The translations under genes and the position numbers were made by a program. Below the pieces are notes generated by a model. The model was given only the letters and a program-made list of their open reading frames with translations, searched no databases and had not been told where the DNA came from. Of a stretch of 64,000 nt of DNA, positions 23,201-28,937 are shown piece by piece. The stretch comes from Aestuariibaculum lutulentum (lineage in GTDB: Bacteria; Bacteroidota; Bacteroidia; Flavobacteriales; Flavobacteriaceae): positions 2,636,501 through 2,700,500 of the forward strand of contig NZ_CP136709.1 in assembly GCF_032926325.1 (NCBI RefSeq), read 5' to 3'. Within the stretch, counting starts at the first letter, position 1. Every line of letters begins with the position of its first letter.

Positions 23201-23692
23201 GGTTGAAGCAGTCAGCGCAGCAGGCTGTGTAATTTCAATATTATTTTCTGGTGTTGTCCCATTATCGTCGGTAACCTGCACAGAATAGAGGCCAGGTTCT
23301 AAATTTGAAATATCCTCGCTATTGGAGGAAAAACTATTAGGTCCATTCCATATGATATTTACAGCTCCTGTTGTACCGGAAATAGTTATATCAATAGCAC
23401 CATCATTTTCTCCAAAACAAGAAAGGTTTTCTACATTGTCAATTGTAATAACTGGAGCAACTAGGTTGTTTTCTGTTCTATTAGAAACACTTTGTCGATA
23501 ATTTACGGTACTGACCAACTCAGTTTCCACAAAACGCGCGTAATCAGAAAGTGCTCCGTAGTAAAGCGAAGTTGTTTGAGTAGTATTTTTTTCTGTTACT
23601 CTATTGACATAGTACGTTATGGCGTGCAAGTTTAAACTTATATAAAACAAGCCTATGAGAGTAAGAATGTGTTTAAAGTAATTATGCTTCAT
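8216..23692 (-). CDS. Giant SprB-repeat cell-surface adhesin, 5158 residues, T9SS cargo
   Basis: Residues 1-24 are a signal peptide. One diverged SprB-type repeat lies at about 85-158. Residues 159-2314 are 28 tandem 77-residue SprB repeats that differ only at two positions. Residues 2315-3150 hold 11 diverged SprB repeats. Residues 3155-3387 are a PKD-like domain plus a Cys-rich insert (CYDYGIDCERC ... CYCAIDN). Ten more diverged repeats span 3388-4170. A PKD/Ig-like domain (4172-4258) and a LamG-like lectin fold (4262-4425, LDFDGVDDNVTF) follow. After that come a linker carrying NYNYWSSPVG, a tail module (from about 4925) and a T9SS type A-like sorting tail ending in SKKIIIK. SprB repeats occur in Flavobacterium gliding adhesins. 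Here no SprF/PorP-like partner adjoins it, and the tail looks like type A. I infer surface attachment, matrix or glycan binding, possibly gliding. Confidence 0.9.
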   Translation of the reverse strand: MKHNYFKHILTLIGLFYISLNLHAITYYVNRVTEKNTTQTTSLYYGALSDYARFVETELVSTVNYRQSVSNRTENNLVAPVITIDNVENLSCFGENDGAIDITISGTTGAVNIIWNGPNSFSSNSEDISNLEPGLYSVQVTDDNGTTPENNIEITQPAALTASTSSTTNVDCFGNSTGAIDISVSGGTAPYTYMWSNSADTEDISDIAAGTYNVTITDANSCTFDINDIEITQPAALTASTSSTTNVDCFGNSTGAIDISVSGGTAPYTYMWSNSADTEDISGITAGTYNVTITDANSCTFDINDIEITQPAALTASTSSTTNVDCFGNSTGAIDISVSGGTAPYTYMWSNSADTEDISGITAGTYNVTITDANSCTFDINDIEITQPAALTASTSSTTNVDCFGNSTGAIDISVSGGTAPYTYMWSNSADTEDISGITAGTYNVTITDANSCTFDINDIEITQPAALTASTSSTTNVDCFGNSTGAIDISVSGGTAPYTYMWSNSADTEDISGITAGTYNVTITDANSCTFDINDIEITQPAALTASTSSTTNVDCFGNSTGAIDISVSGGTAPYTYMWSNSADTEDISDIAAGTYNVTITDANSCTFDINDIEITQPAALTASTSSTTNVDCFGNSTGAIDISVSGGTAPYTYMWSNSADTEDISGIAAGTYNVTITDANSCTFDINDIEITQPAALTASTSSTTNVDCFGNSTGAIDISVSGGTAPYTYMWSNSADTEDISGIAAGTYNVTITDANSCTFDINDIEITQPAALTASTSSTTNVDCFGNSTGAIDISVSGGTAPYTYMWSNSADTEDISGIAAGTYNVTITDANSCTFDINDIEITQPAALTASTSSTTNVDCFGNSTGAIDISVSGGTAPYTYMWSNSADTEDISGITAGTYNVTITDANSCTFDINDIEITQPAALTASTSSTTNVDCFGNSTGAIDISVSGGTAPYTYMWSNSADTEDISDIAAGTYNVTITDANSCTFDINDIEITQPAALTASTSSTTNVDCFGNSTGAIDISVSGGTAPYTYMWSNSADTEDISGITAGTYNVTITDANSCTFDINDIEITQPAALTASTSSTTNVDCFGNSTGAIDISVSGGTAPYTYMWSNSADTEDISGIAAGTYNVTITDANSCTFDINDIEITQPAALTASTSSTTNVDCFGNSTGAIDISVSGGTAPYTYMWSNSADTEDISGIAAGTYNVTITDANSCTFDINDIEITQPAALTASTSSTTNVDCFGNSTGAIDISVSGGTAPYTYMWSNSADTEDISDIAAGTYNVTITDANSCTFDINDIEITQPAALTASTSSTTNVDCFGNSTGAIDISVSGGTAPYTYMWSNSADTEDISGITAGTYNVTITDANSCTFDINDIEITQPAALTASTSSTTNVDCFGNSTGAIDISVSGGTAPYTYMWSNSADTEDISDIAAGTYNVTITDANSCTFDINDIEITQPAALTASTSSTTNVDCFGNSTGAIDISVSGGTAPYTYMWSNSADTEDISDIAAGTYNVTITDANSCTFDINDIEITQPAALTASTSSTTNVDCFGNSTGAIDISVSGGTAPYTYMWSNSADTEDISGIAAGTYNVTITDANSCTFDINDIEITQPAALTASTSSTTNVDCFGNSTGAIDISVSGGTAPYTYMWSNSADTEDISGIAAGTYNVTITDANSCTFDINDIEITQPAALTASTSSTTNVDCFGNSTGAIDISVSGGTAPYTYMWSNSADTEDISGIAAGTYNVTITDANSCTFDINDIEITQPAALTASTSSTTNVDCFGNSTGAIDISVSGGTAPYTYMWSNSADTEDISGIAAGTYNVTITDANSCTFDINDIEITQPAALTASTSSTTNVDCFGNSTGAIDISVSGGTAPYTYMWSNSADTEDISDIAAGTYNVTITDANSCTFDINDIEITQPAALTASTSSTTNVDCFGNSTGAIDISVSGGTAPYTYMWSNSADTEDISGIAAGTYNVTITDANSCTFDINDIEITQPAALTASTSSTTNVDCFGNSTGAIDISVSGGTAPYTYMWSNSADTEDISDIAAGTYNVTITDANSCTFDINDIEITQPAALTASTSSTTNVDCFGNSTGAIDISVSGGTAPYTYMWSNSADTEDISGITAGTYNVTITDANSCTFDINDIEITQPAALTASTSSTTNVDCFGNSTGAIDISVSGGTAPYTYMWSNSADTEDISDIAAGTYNVTITDANSCTFDINDIEITQPAALTASTSSTTNVDCFGNSTGAIDISVSGGTAPYTYMWSNSADTEDISGITAGTYNVTITDANSCTFDINDIEITQPAALTATAVQNTPVSCNGGSDGTASVTASGGVTPYSYDWGASNPNALSAGTHTVTVTDFNGCTTTTTVEITEPSVITANAVQTSPVSCNGDSDGSATVNTSGGNGGYTYSWDNGETVATAMALNAGNHTVTITDSKGCQTTASVTITQPEILSATATQVNPVNCFGQSNGSASVTVNGGNPGYSYSWDNGSTTSTATGLNAGLHTVNITDSKGCSTSATVTISQPSQIAISIDNKVDVICNGDNTGSINISATGGTGTFNYSWTGPAGFTSTSKDISGLINGMYIVTVTDSNNCSATKTVIIDQSPELTMDILTFTQPSCNGGNDGTLTAGFVQGGNPGYEYSINNTDWFTSSTFSNISAGSHTIYVKDSEGCTVQGSIMVTEPSILTATAAQISDVKCYGESNGSATVTPDGGNGGFVYLWDNNETGATATKLKSGLHTVTVTDSKGCSTTATVEITQPNPVSVTLDSKTNVLCHGNNTGSINISATGGTGTITYSWTGPSGFTSTSQDLTNLVAGTYVVRATDTRGCYTTFPVTITQPLAFSATIAKTDISCKDANDGSATITTQGGVSPFTYAWSNGGNSITVNNLAAGNYSVTITDANGCTTTASTTINNPTEFIIGGTFTQPSCHGDSDGTATATAVGGTPPYNYLWNSAAGNATTQTVSGLSAGTYSVLITDARGCGGSVIVTVTEPGVLMANARGYEGCFRQGGGWAEATPTGGTGPYTYEWNTGATSQTISGLVAGDYSVTVTDSRGCISATETVTIEMASPFSVEATGINTTGSGLSNGSATAHPTGGDEPFTYLWSDGQTTQTATGLADGTYSVIVTDESGCQATTAINIGDPMVVSLTTTAECLDDRDIQTMIITPNISGGQGPYTLTWDFGADSDYAPGEYSGVQNITYATAGSKLVTLNVQDQTGQSVTTTKIQYIDICYDYGIDCERCVSNDYVFSNFYIGDEDGNKVDQCNGGSEFAVYVYFDIPSDAKPKYNLYVIAGYAVTDPFTGLTVTDSRDECLYEGEEAIPVEGGQGRLLLDEDFICGSEIAITGLLFAWKQRAGLECGPSTPKCYCAIDNLNVTSPLTAFVSNTNVACFGDATATATVEAFGGVEPYSYSWNTTPVQTTATATGLTAGTYSVTVTDANGTTLDPISVTITEPASVPTVTASVVDLNGVNVSCYGETDGEANASASGGTSPYTFEWSDGQIGTSAVDLGIGTYTVTVTDANGCTDTATVTLVGPDPIVTSITSINPLCYGSNNGEATVSVESGGTAPFTYSWSNGDTSATATGLSANISYSVIVTDANGCTTTETVTLSQPPLLTLSNSRTLTSCYGSNDGTATAIPSGGTQPYSYLWDSNAGNQTTSTATGLSAGGPYFVTVTDANGCQEITSVTIIEPNELTATASSTDLLCFGDNNGTVTVIANEGTAPYTYLWDANTGNQTGATATNLPVGTYSVVVTDANGCTTTASATINEPNVLEASITPNTIDCNGGTTEATASVSGGTAPYSYLWSSNANSQTTATATDLTSGTYTVTITDANGCMDSEQVTITEPASLTINSNITAPLCFGSSTGTATVNVSNGTPPYSYLWDTNAGNQTTPTATGLSAGSYSVLVTDNNGCQISTTVNLVDPSDLTATYSVTNPSCYGGSNGRATVIPNGGKPGYTYLWDSNAGNQTTATAIGLSAGSYDVTITDANNCTETISVVLSNPDELTSTVVGTNPVCYGDNSGSATVTANGGTPGYTYLWDANASNQTTPTATGLYAGSYSITVTDSKGCTSTSTVTIANPQILTASMSSTNPTCFGGNDGTATVTPSGGTPNYTYLWSNGQTNQTATGLSAGTNYTVTITDANGCTTSANITLTNPQDLSTANAGNDQTPSCGIESIILSANAPTVGNGSWSIVSPVGGNGASFDNISDPKTTFRIVNSGTYVLRWTISNGGICQEKTDDVQIVFDSCSTLDFDGVDDNVTFNNNFNLSSAFTLETWIKPSSSNNNIQTILSKRAANNLTTGYDIRLVNNIISFNWNSGNTLASPYAIDTTRWYHVAVSYNGTTYILYIDGIEVARTNGTAPVSNNREFILGAMDQTSTPPFRPVNYFHGWMDELKIWNKTLTPDQLHQVMNQEIKNNGGNVGGVIIPLNVANLSWTDLDGYYQMNQGSDIVGGYIIPNAGTVQGKMRNITTWQDETAPLPYTTDEDGYWNDVNTANNDAASPWTYGDSVWDHPNAIGVDGTTRIDWNIVKTSHKITSQTQDLTLLGLLVETNELTITSTIGNQDETNRGHGLWITHYLDLDGSIDLIGESQLVQKRYDDSQISESILEPNSEGFIERDQQGQTNIFNYNYWSSPVGRIRSGVNNTWSRASENMFDGTDTNNPKPITFIGGYDGAATDPISIAEYWLWSYQDAVSNTYASWVKLYKNTGLAAGLGYTMKGSGASTNQQNYTFIGKPRNGDIIQNINSGNSTLVGNPYPCALYAPEFIKDNIPATDPNGNPSVANSGTTGSIDGTLLFWIHYKTNDTHVLKSYQGGYATYTLIGGLKPPTGETYLTSDGFYISGNGSSDRVPLDHIPVAQGFYVSAATIYKTSNDIIFKNSQRAFEREPNLSGITTQVFKSSKTKQNTNKSNDTNIQRLRLSFTTNKGQRPLLLAFTADNSANDEYNYGYDAKAAPLENDMLFTVDNYKLSIQAVGEFDENKQYPFAIFTNNGGAFQIAVSEFENLPNNIKVYVYDSLLGTYTKIDDNNSTFNISLDPGNYTDRFYITFINKDQRSLSVIGEELNKIQVNYLQNNREIYINSPNNVDIKQIQLINILGQTVNVWNKLNAPINSNEIRLAVNNNISQGNYIVNIVTSNSNISKKIIIK
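16751..23218 (-). repeat. 28 tandem 231-bp in-frame repeats inside the adhesin gene
   Basis: The boundary motif recurs every 231 bases from 16751 to 23219, giving exactly 28 units of 77 codons. Each encodes one SprB-type beta-sandwich unit with two cysteines (VDCFG and NSCTF), probably a disulfide. Units differ almost only at two bases five positions apart (GAT/GGT and GCT/ACT), giving Asp-Ala, Gly-Ala or Gly-Thr. The 3'-most unit (16751-16981) has three further silent changes. Such homogeneity implies recent expansion or ongoing gene conversion, and copy-number change keeps the frame. Confidence 0.97.
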
Positions 23693-24001
23693 AATCAGTT
23701 AACGTTTAGGGCGTTGCATTAACAAAAAAAGCCTGTCTTTTGATGGTGTTTCAAAAAACAAGTTGTTCTTAGTCTTAATATGCTATTAACCAATCCAATT
23801 AGGGAATGCGTAAAATTAGTGCTACCACGAGGGCATATCAAAAATACTCGTTGAAATGCCTGTTTCTTCTTTTGTGTGTAAGTTAATAATGTCACTTCTT
23901 TTTGGTATTGATTTAGCTTTAGTAAAAGGCAGCACGCAAATGATTTTGGTTATAATTGTGTGTATAAGCAATTTACCTCGACGAATATATAACAAAAAAA
24001 T

Positions 24002-24041
24002 GTAAAATCATCCATAAAATGCAAAAAAAACCGATAAAACG
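24002..24041 (-). promoter_or_regulatory. Shared upstream element, adhesin copy
   Basis: Minus-strand counterpart of 8078-8118, 310 bases upstream of the adhesin ATG. It contains CGTTTTATCGG, an eight-T tract, then GCATTTTATGGATG. A TTTG followed by 17 bases and TACATTTT (one mismatch to TAnnTTTG) overlaps it, so it may include the promoter. Confidence 0.4.
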
Positions 24042-24186
24042 TAACTCTGTGTAAAATTTTATGACTTATTACGTGATATATTTTTCTGATATTTTAAATA
24101 ATTTAAAATGATGTTACGTTTAATATTTGATGCCGTATAATAGGGTTAAGATTATCTTAAAAGCCAGAGGTTTTGATGATATCTTA

Positions 24187-24216
24187 TTGGTGTTCAATTT
24201 ATAAATGGTAGTTTTG
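24187..24216 (+). promoter_or_regulatory. Promoter of the FKBP-type isomerase gene
   Basis: TTG (24187-24189), a 19-base spacer and a perfect TAGTTTTG (24209-24216), 30 bases upstream of the ATG at 24247. Confidence 0.75.
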
Positions 24217-24246
24217 TGATGATTTTTAAACAAGAAAACAAAATTT

Positions 24247-24675
24247 ATGAGTCAAGTAAAAGAAAATGATACCGTAAGAGTACATTACACAGGAAAATTA
24301 AGCGATGGTCAAATTTTTGATACCTCTGCAGAAAGAGAGCCTTTAGAGGCAACTTTAGGGCAAGGGCTTCTAATTCCTGGATTCGAAAAGGCTATCATTG
24401 ACATGAAAGTAAACGAGAAAAAGACCGTAACAATTCCTAAAGAAGAGGCTTATGGCGATATTCAAGAAGAATTATTTCATAAAGTAGATAACGCTCAGTT
24501 ACCGGAAGAGGTTAAACCAGAAGTAGGTATGGGCTTAGTGTCTAGAGGTGAAGATGGAAGAGAGCACCAATTTAGAGTAGCGCAGGTAAATGATGATCAT
24601 ATTATTGTTGATGGTAACCACCCCTTAGCAGGTCAGGATTTAACTTTTGAGCTGGAATTGATTGAAATTAAATAG
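24247..24675 (+). CDS. FKBP-type peptidyl-prolyl cis-trans isomerase, SlyD-like
   Basis: A 142-residue cytoplasmic protein without signal peptide. The FKBP fold is shown by VRVHYTGKLSDGQIFDTS, LGQGLLIPGFEKAI and KEEAYGDI. The FKBP core is interrupted by an insert-in-flap domain (about residues 70-120; GMGLVSRGEDGREHQFRV, VDGNHPLAGQDL), the hallmark of SlyD-type chaperone isomerases. It lacks the His/Cys-rich metal-binding tail of E. coli SlyD, which explains the shorter length. It catalyses prolyl isomerisation during folding. It stands alone, with its own promoter and a shared terminator. Confidence 0.93.
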   Translation: MSQVKENDTVRVHYTGKLSDGQIFDTSAEREPLEATLGQGLLIPGFEKAIIDMKVNEKKTVTIPKEEAYGDIQEELFHKVDNAQLPEEVKPEVGMGLVSRGEDGREHQFRVAQVNDDHIIVDGNHPLAGQDLTFELELIEIK

Positions 24676-24696
24676 ATTTGAATACTATATATTTAA

Positions 24697-24730
24697 AAAA
24701 GGCTTGAGATGATCTCAAGCCTTTTTTTTT
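24697..24730. terminator. Bidirectional terminator between the FKBP and HTCS genes
   Basis: GGCTTGAGA-TGA-TCTCAAGCC hairpin, preceded by six A and followed by ten T, between two convergent genes ending at 24675 and 24736. Confidence 0.85.
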
Positions 24731-24735
24731 GCCAT

Positions 24736-27700
24736 TTAATTAACACTGTTGCTAAATTGTTCCAGGTTATGTGCTTTAAGGTAATTATCTATACCAATTT
24801 TAGAAGCTTCTTTTCCAAATTCTTTCGGACTTCTGTCATATTGTTTTTTAAAACACTTTGAAAAGTATTTGGGGTCGTTAAAGCCAACTGCAAAGGCGGC
24901 CTCAGAAATTGTATATCCAAATTTCGTGATGAGCACCGCAGCACGTTTTAGTCGAATAAGCCTAATGTAATCGACAAGGTTTTTTCCGGTTAATGCCTGA
25001 CATTTTCGGTATAAACTAGAGTAACTCATGTTTAACGATTCTGCTAAATCTTCAATTTTGAAACCGTCGTCATTCAGTTTAGCATTAATTATGGATGTCA
25101 TATTTTCAAGGAAAATTTCATCCTGAGTTTTTTCAACTTCAATTTCAGGACTACTAATAATTTCTTTTCTGTATTTTGAGATAATATGTTCTTTGGAAGA
25201 AATGATATTTTTAACCTTTAGGAGTAATTCATTGGTATTGAATGGTTTGTTGATGTATTCGATAGCACCGGATTTAAGTCCTGATATTTTAGAATTTGTC
25301 GAGTTTTTTGCGGTAAGCATAATTACAGGAATGTGTTTTGTAAGCGAGTCTTCCTGTAGCAGCAGACACATTTCGATACCATCCATTTTGGGCATCATGA
25401 TATCTGATAAAATTAAGTCAGGAAAATTACTTTTAGCGTAGTGGTAACCTTCAGCTCCGTTTTCAGCCAGAAGAATATTGTAATCGTTAACCAATAGTTC
25501 TTTTAAAAAGGATTGAAGATCGTAATTATCTTCAACAATTAAGATGGTCTTTTTAGAAAGGTCTTTTTCTGTCTTTTCAGTTGGAGTTGAAGTTTCTTCT
25601 TCAGATTCTTCGTAAATAACATCATTTGAATCGTCGGTAACAATAAGTTCAGATTCTCTGTAAGCGTCTTTAACAATAGGAATAGTGAAGGTAAAAATAG
25701 TGCCTTCAACTTCTGAAGATTCAACTTCTATGTGACCTTTGTGTAAATCGATCAATTCCTTTGTTAAGGCCAGACCAATACCAGAACCTTTATTTTTCTT
25801 GCTGGTGTTGGATTGGTAAAATAAATTGAAAGTAAGTTCAAGTTCATCTTTAGGAATTCCCGATCCGGTGTCGGATACTGATACTTTAATTTGTTTTTTT
25901 GAATCAAAGGGGATTACATTTAGTAGCACGTTACCTTCTTTAGGGGTGAATTTAAATGCATTTGATAGTAAGTTGTAGATAACATGTTCTATTTTTTCTT
26001 TATCATACCATGCCGAATGCAAATTTTTAGGACAGTTAATGGCGAAATCGATGCGTTTCTTTCTGGCAAGTTCTTTAAATGAAACCGCAATTTCATCGAT
26101 ATGATTATAAAGGTTGTTTTTGGTTGCTAAAAGCTTAAGTTCATTTAATTCCTTGTTACGAATTAAGGTCAGTTCTCTGGCTATTTTAGAGAGACGTTTA
26201 CTATTATTTTCAATGATTTTTAATCGCTGATTAAGAAGCATGTTGCCATTCTCTTGCGAGCGTTTCAGCATGTCGTCTAAAGGCCCTAAAATTAGAGTAA
26301 TTGGTGTTTGAATTTCATGCGACATCTTGGCGAAAAAGTTCATTTTTAAGTCGTAAAGCTCATTCTCTTTCTTGTGGTTAAGTTTTTCAAACAGCAATTT
26401 GTTCTTTAATAAATACCATTTTCTTGAGGCGTAAATAACTAAACACAGAATAATGAAGTAAATAATATATGCTGCCGAACTTTGCCAGAGAGGAGGAGCA
26501 ATACTAACGGCTATTTGTTTTGGAGGAATATTCCAATTGTCCTTTTTTGTACCAGCCTTGACTTCAAAGACATAATTGCCATAGGGAATATTGGTATAGG
26601 TTGCTAAACGTTCCTGACCACTGATAATCCAGTTATCGTTAAAACTTTTTAAACGGTAAGCATAGTGGTATTTGGGATCCAGAACATTGTCAATTGCCGA
26701 GAATTTAAATGAAAATGAAGATTGATCAGATTTTAATTTCAAAGGTTGTGTGTTGTAGGCTTCCAGATTTCCGAATTCAGGTAGTAGTTGTTCAATGGGT
26801 TGATTCAGAATTTCTATCGTGTTGATGTAGAGTTGAGGAGTACTTTCTTTTTTACTTATTTTATTCGGATAGAAATAATTTAGTCCATTATTACCACCAA
26901 AATAAAGCATGCCTTTTGAGTCTCTAAATGCGCTTCGAGATAGAAATATATTATCTTGTAGTCCATCAGAACTATAATACGATTTTACATTTGAAGTTAT
27001 AGTATTTAGATGAAAAATACCATTACTGGAACTTAGCCATAAATTATCGTTATCCTCTTTAACAATGGCAGCCAGATTAACATCTTTTGGGATATTAATA
27101 TCTTCTATGGTTGAAAATGTATTGGTTTTAATGTTAAATTTAACAAGCTTACTTTGGTGATTCACAAGCCAAAGTGTTCCTGGTGCTCCAATCGTCATCG
27201 ATTTTATAGAAGAGATGGCCCCTGAATTCGTTTTTTTTATGTTTGAAATGTTGGTGAACGATGAAGCTTTCAGGTTCTTAAGGTTTTCATTGAATTTAAA
27301 CAAACCACCATCGTAAAGCCCTAACCATATGGTTCCGCTGTTGTCTTCAATAATGCTTTCGGTAATGCTTCCTTGTAAACCATTGGTATTGTTTTCAAAT
27401 GAAGCTAGTAGTTCTTTGTTTGAGCTATAAATGTTGACAGAAATGTTAGAACCTGCCCAAATGCGGCCTTTTAAGTCTGTATAAACCGTTCTTACATCTG
27501 TAGCTTCTTGATTTTTATTGTTTAGGATGTCTATTTTCTTGAATGTGTCTTGTTTTGTGTCATGAAACCACAATCCGTTACGATAAGTACCAAACCAGAT
27601 GTTTTGATTTTGGTCCTCGGTGATAGATTGAATATAAAATCCACGACTAAGCGCTAGGTTGTTAAAGTATTGTTTTTCTCTACTTCTTCCTGAAGCATCA

Positions 27701-28833
27701 AAAGTAACCTTGGTCAATCCGGAACCATCAGTACCAATCCATAAATCATTTTTACTGCTTTTGTATATGCTTAAAATTCGTTGAGGAGTATGATTGGCCG
27801 ATCCTTCATGATAATTAATATTGTTGTCAACATTTGGTAACACAGAGAGTTTTCCGTAGTTGGTACAAATCCATAAGTTTTTATGGTTATCTTCGTTAAT
27901 ATCTAAAATGGTATTGCTGCCTAGAGAGAATTCGTTAGCATCCTGTTTAAAAAATAAATTGATATCACCTGTGTAGGGGTTGATTTTATACAAACCGCCA
28001 CCATCAGTTCCGCCCCAGATATAACCATCACTATCGTTATAAAGGGTTAAGAACATTTCTTTATTTACGTTGTATTTTTCACCTTCAAACAATTCATTCT
28101 GAATAAACTGCTTTTTTATGGTATCGTAAACAAAGATGCCATAGGTTTCGGTGCCAATCCAAAGCCTATCATTTGTATCTGTAGTCAATACGATAATTCC
28201 TGGATAATCGGTAAATTCTCCAATTAACTCGCTTAATATTTTTTTGTTAATATCGAAGTTGAAAATTTTTCCATTGTCTGTACTAAGGTAAATGTGAGAA
28301 GAGTTTATGGTTGCAATACCTATTATATTGTTAACGGGTAGATTATTATGTGTTATTTGTGTGATGCTGTCAGTTTTAGAATCTTTGTGTCGATACAAGA
28401 TTCCTTCTTTTGTGGCAAACCATAAGCTTTGTCCTTTTGAGTATAAGGCTTTAACTTTTTTATTATTAATGAGATTATTGACCTTTTTAAATTGGCCATT
28501 ATCGGCCTCGAATTTAACTAAGGTTCCTTCGGTTGAAGTTAACCAAAGATTATTTTTGTGGTCTTTAATAACGTTTACCACACGGTCTGATGAACCTTTA
28601 AATATGGTGTTATTCGTGATTGTTTTGTAATTGTAGCCATCGTATATAAGGATGCCATTTGAACACAGCATCCAAATATTTCCTAAATCATCTTGAATAG
28701 TTCTAGTAACAGAAACAGATTTATTATTTACAGTTGGCGTTAATGGTTTAAAATTAATGTGGTTTTGACCAAATGAAAAAGTTGATATCCAAACAATAAT
28801 ACCAAGAAGTATATATTTTTTTATAGAAAGCAT
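24736..28833 (-). CDS. Hybrid two-component system sensor-regulator (HTCS) of the glycan locus
   Basis: A 1365-residue single-protein phosphorelay. After a signal peptide (1-22) come periplasmic Reg_prop beta-propeller repeats (to about residue 640; repeated LWxGT/IWLG elements), a Y_Y_Y domain (about 690-770) and a membrane helix near 784-806 (YIIYFIILCLVIYA). The histidine kinase has phosphoacceptor His in MSHEIQTPI (about 837), N box NLLSNAFKF, and DTGSGIP and GSGIGLAL. The receiver has Asp in LILSDIMMPKMDG (about 1142). An AraC-type HTH domain (about 1260-1350) ends the protein. HTCS proteins bind an oligosaccharide in the periplasm and switch on the adjacent utilisation genes. It is divergent from the GH109-like, susC and susD genes; 28938-28977 is a likely target. 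Confidence 0.95.
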   Translation of the reverse strand: MLSIKKYILLGIIVWISTFSFGQNHINFKPLTPTVNNKSVSVTRTIQDDLGNIWMLCSNGILIYDGYNYKTITNNTIFKGSSDRVVNVIKDHKNNLWLTSTEGTLVKFEADNGQFKKVNNLINNKKVKALYSKGQSLWFATKEGILYRHKDSKTDSITQITHNNLPVNNIIGIATINSSHIYLSTDNGKIFNFDINKKILSELIGEFTDYPGIIVLTTDTNDRLWIGTETYGIFVYDTIKKQFIQNELFEGEKYNVNKEMFLTLYNDSDGYIWGGTDGGGLYKINPYTGDINLFFKQDANEFSLGSNTILDINEDNHKNLWICTNYGKLSVLPNVDNNINYHEGSANHTPQRILSIYKSSKNDLWIGTDGSGLTKVTFDASGRSREKQYFNNLALSRGFYIQSITEDQNQNIWFGTYRNGLWFHDTKQDTFKKIDILNNKNQEATDVRTVYTDLKGRIWAGSNISVNIYSSNKELLASFENNTNGLQGSITESIIEDNSGTIWLGLYDGGLFKFNENLKNLKASSFTNISNIKKTNSGAISSIKSMTIGAPGTLWLVNHQSKLVKFNIKTNTFSTIEDINIPKDVNLAAIVKEDNDNLWLSSSNGIFHLNTITSNVKSYYSSDGLQDNIFLSRSAFRDSKGMLYFGGNNGLNYFYPNKISKKESTPQLYINTIEILNQPIEQLLPEFGNLEAYNTQPLKLKSDQSSFSFKFSAIDNVLDPKYHYAYRLKSFNDNWIISGQERLATYTNIPYGNYVFEVKAGTKKDNWNIPPKQIAVSIAPPLWQSSAAYIIYFIILCLVIYASRKWYLLKNKLLFEKLNHKKENELYDLKMNFFAKMSHEIQTPITLILGPLDDMLKRSQENGNMLLNQRLKIIENNSKRLSKIARELTLIRNKELNELKLLATKNNLYNHIDEIAVSFKELARKKRIDFAINCPKNLHSAWYDKEKIEHVIYNLLSNAFKFTPKEGNVLLNVIPFDSKKQIKVSVSDTGSGIPKDELELTFNLFYQSNTSKKNKGSGIGLALTKELIDLHKGHIEVESSEVEGTIFTFTIPIVKDAYRESELIVTDDSNDVIYEESEEETSTPTEKTEKDLSKKTILIVEDNYDLQSFLKELLVNDYNILLAENGAEGYHYAKSNFPDLILSDIMMPKMDGIEMCLLLQEDSLTKHIPVIMLTAKNSTNSKISGLKSGAIEYINKPFNTNELLLKVKNIISSKEHIISKYRKEIISSPEIEVEKTQDEIFLENMTSIINAKLNDDGFKIEDLAESLNMSYSSLYRKCQALTGKNLVDYIRLIRLKRAAVLITKFGYTISEAAFAVGFNDPKYFSKCFKKQYDRSPKEFGKEASKIGIDNYLKAHNLEQFSNSVN

Positions 28834-28937
28834 ATAATTGTTTTTAGTACTCTGAAAATTTTCCTGAATTCGACCTATGGTAAAGGTATTAATAAAATTT
28901 ATTTTCTCTAAGCGCCCATTATTACTAATGTTGCACG

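Larger units (their letters stand above)
23693..24246. other. 554-base intergenic region between divergent adhesin and FKBP genes
   Basis: AT-rich, with no convincing reading frame. It contains the FKBP promoter (24187-24216, plus strand) and the 24002-24041 element shared with the smaller T9SS cargo gene. If transcription of the adhesin starts near that element, the mRNA has an untranslated leader of roughly 300 bases. I see no riboswitch or clear terminator in it. Confidence 0.6.

Noticed and set aside
16751..23218. CRISPR-like or satellite repeat array
   Set aside because: Units are 231 bases, without spacers, and in frame with one long coding sequence that encodes SprB-type domains.
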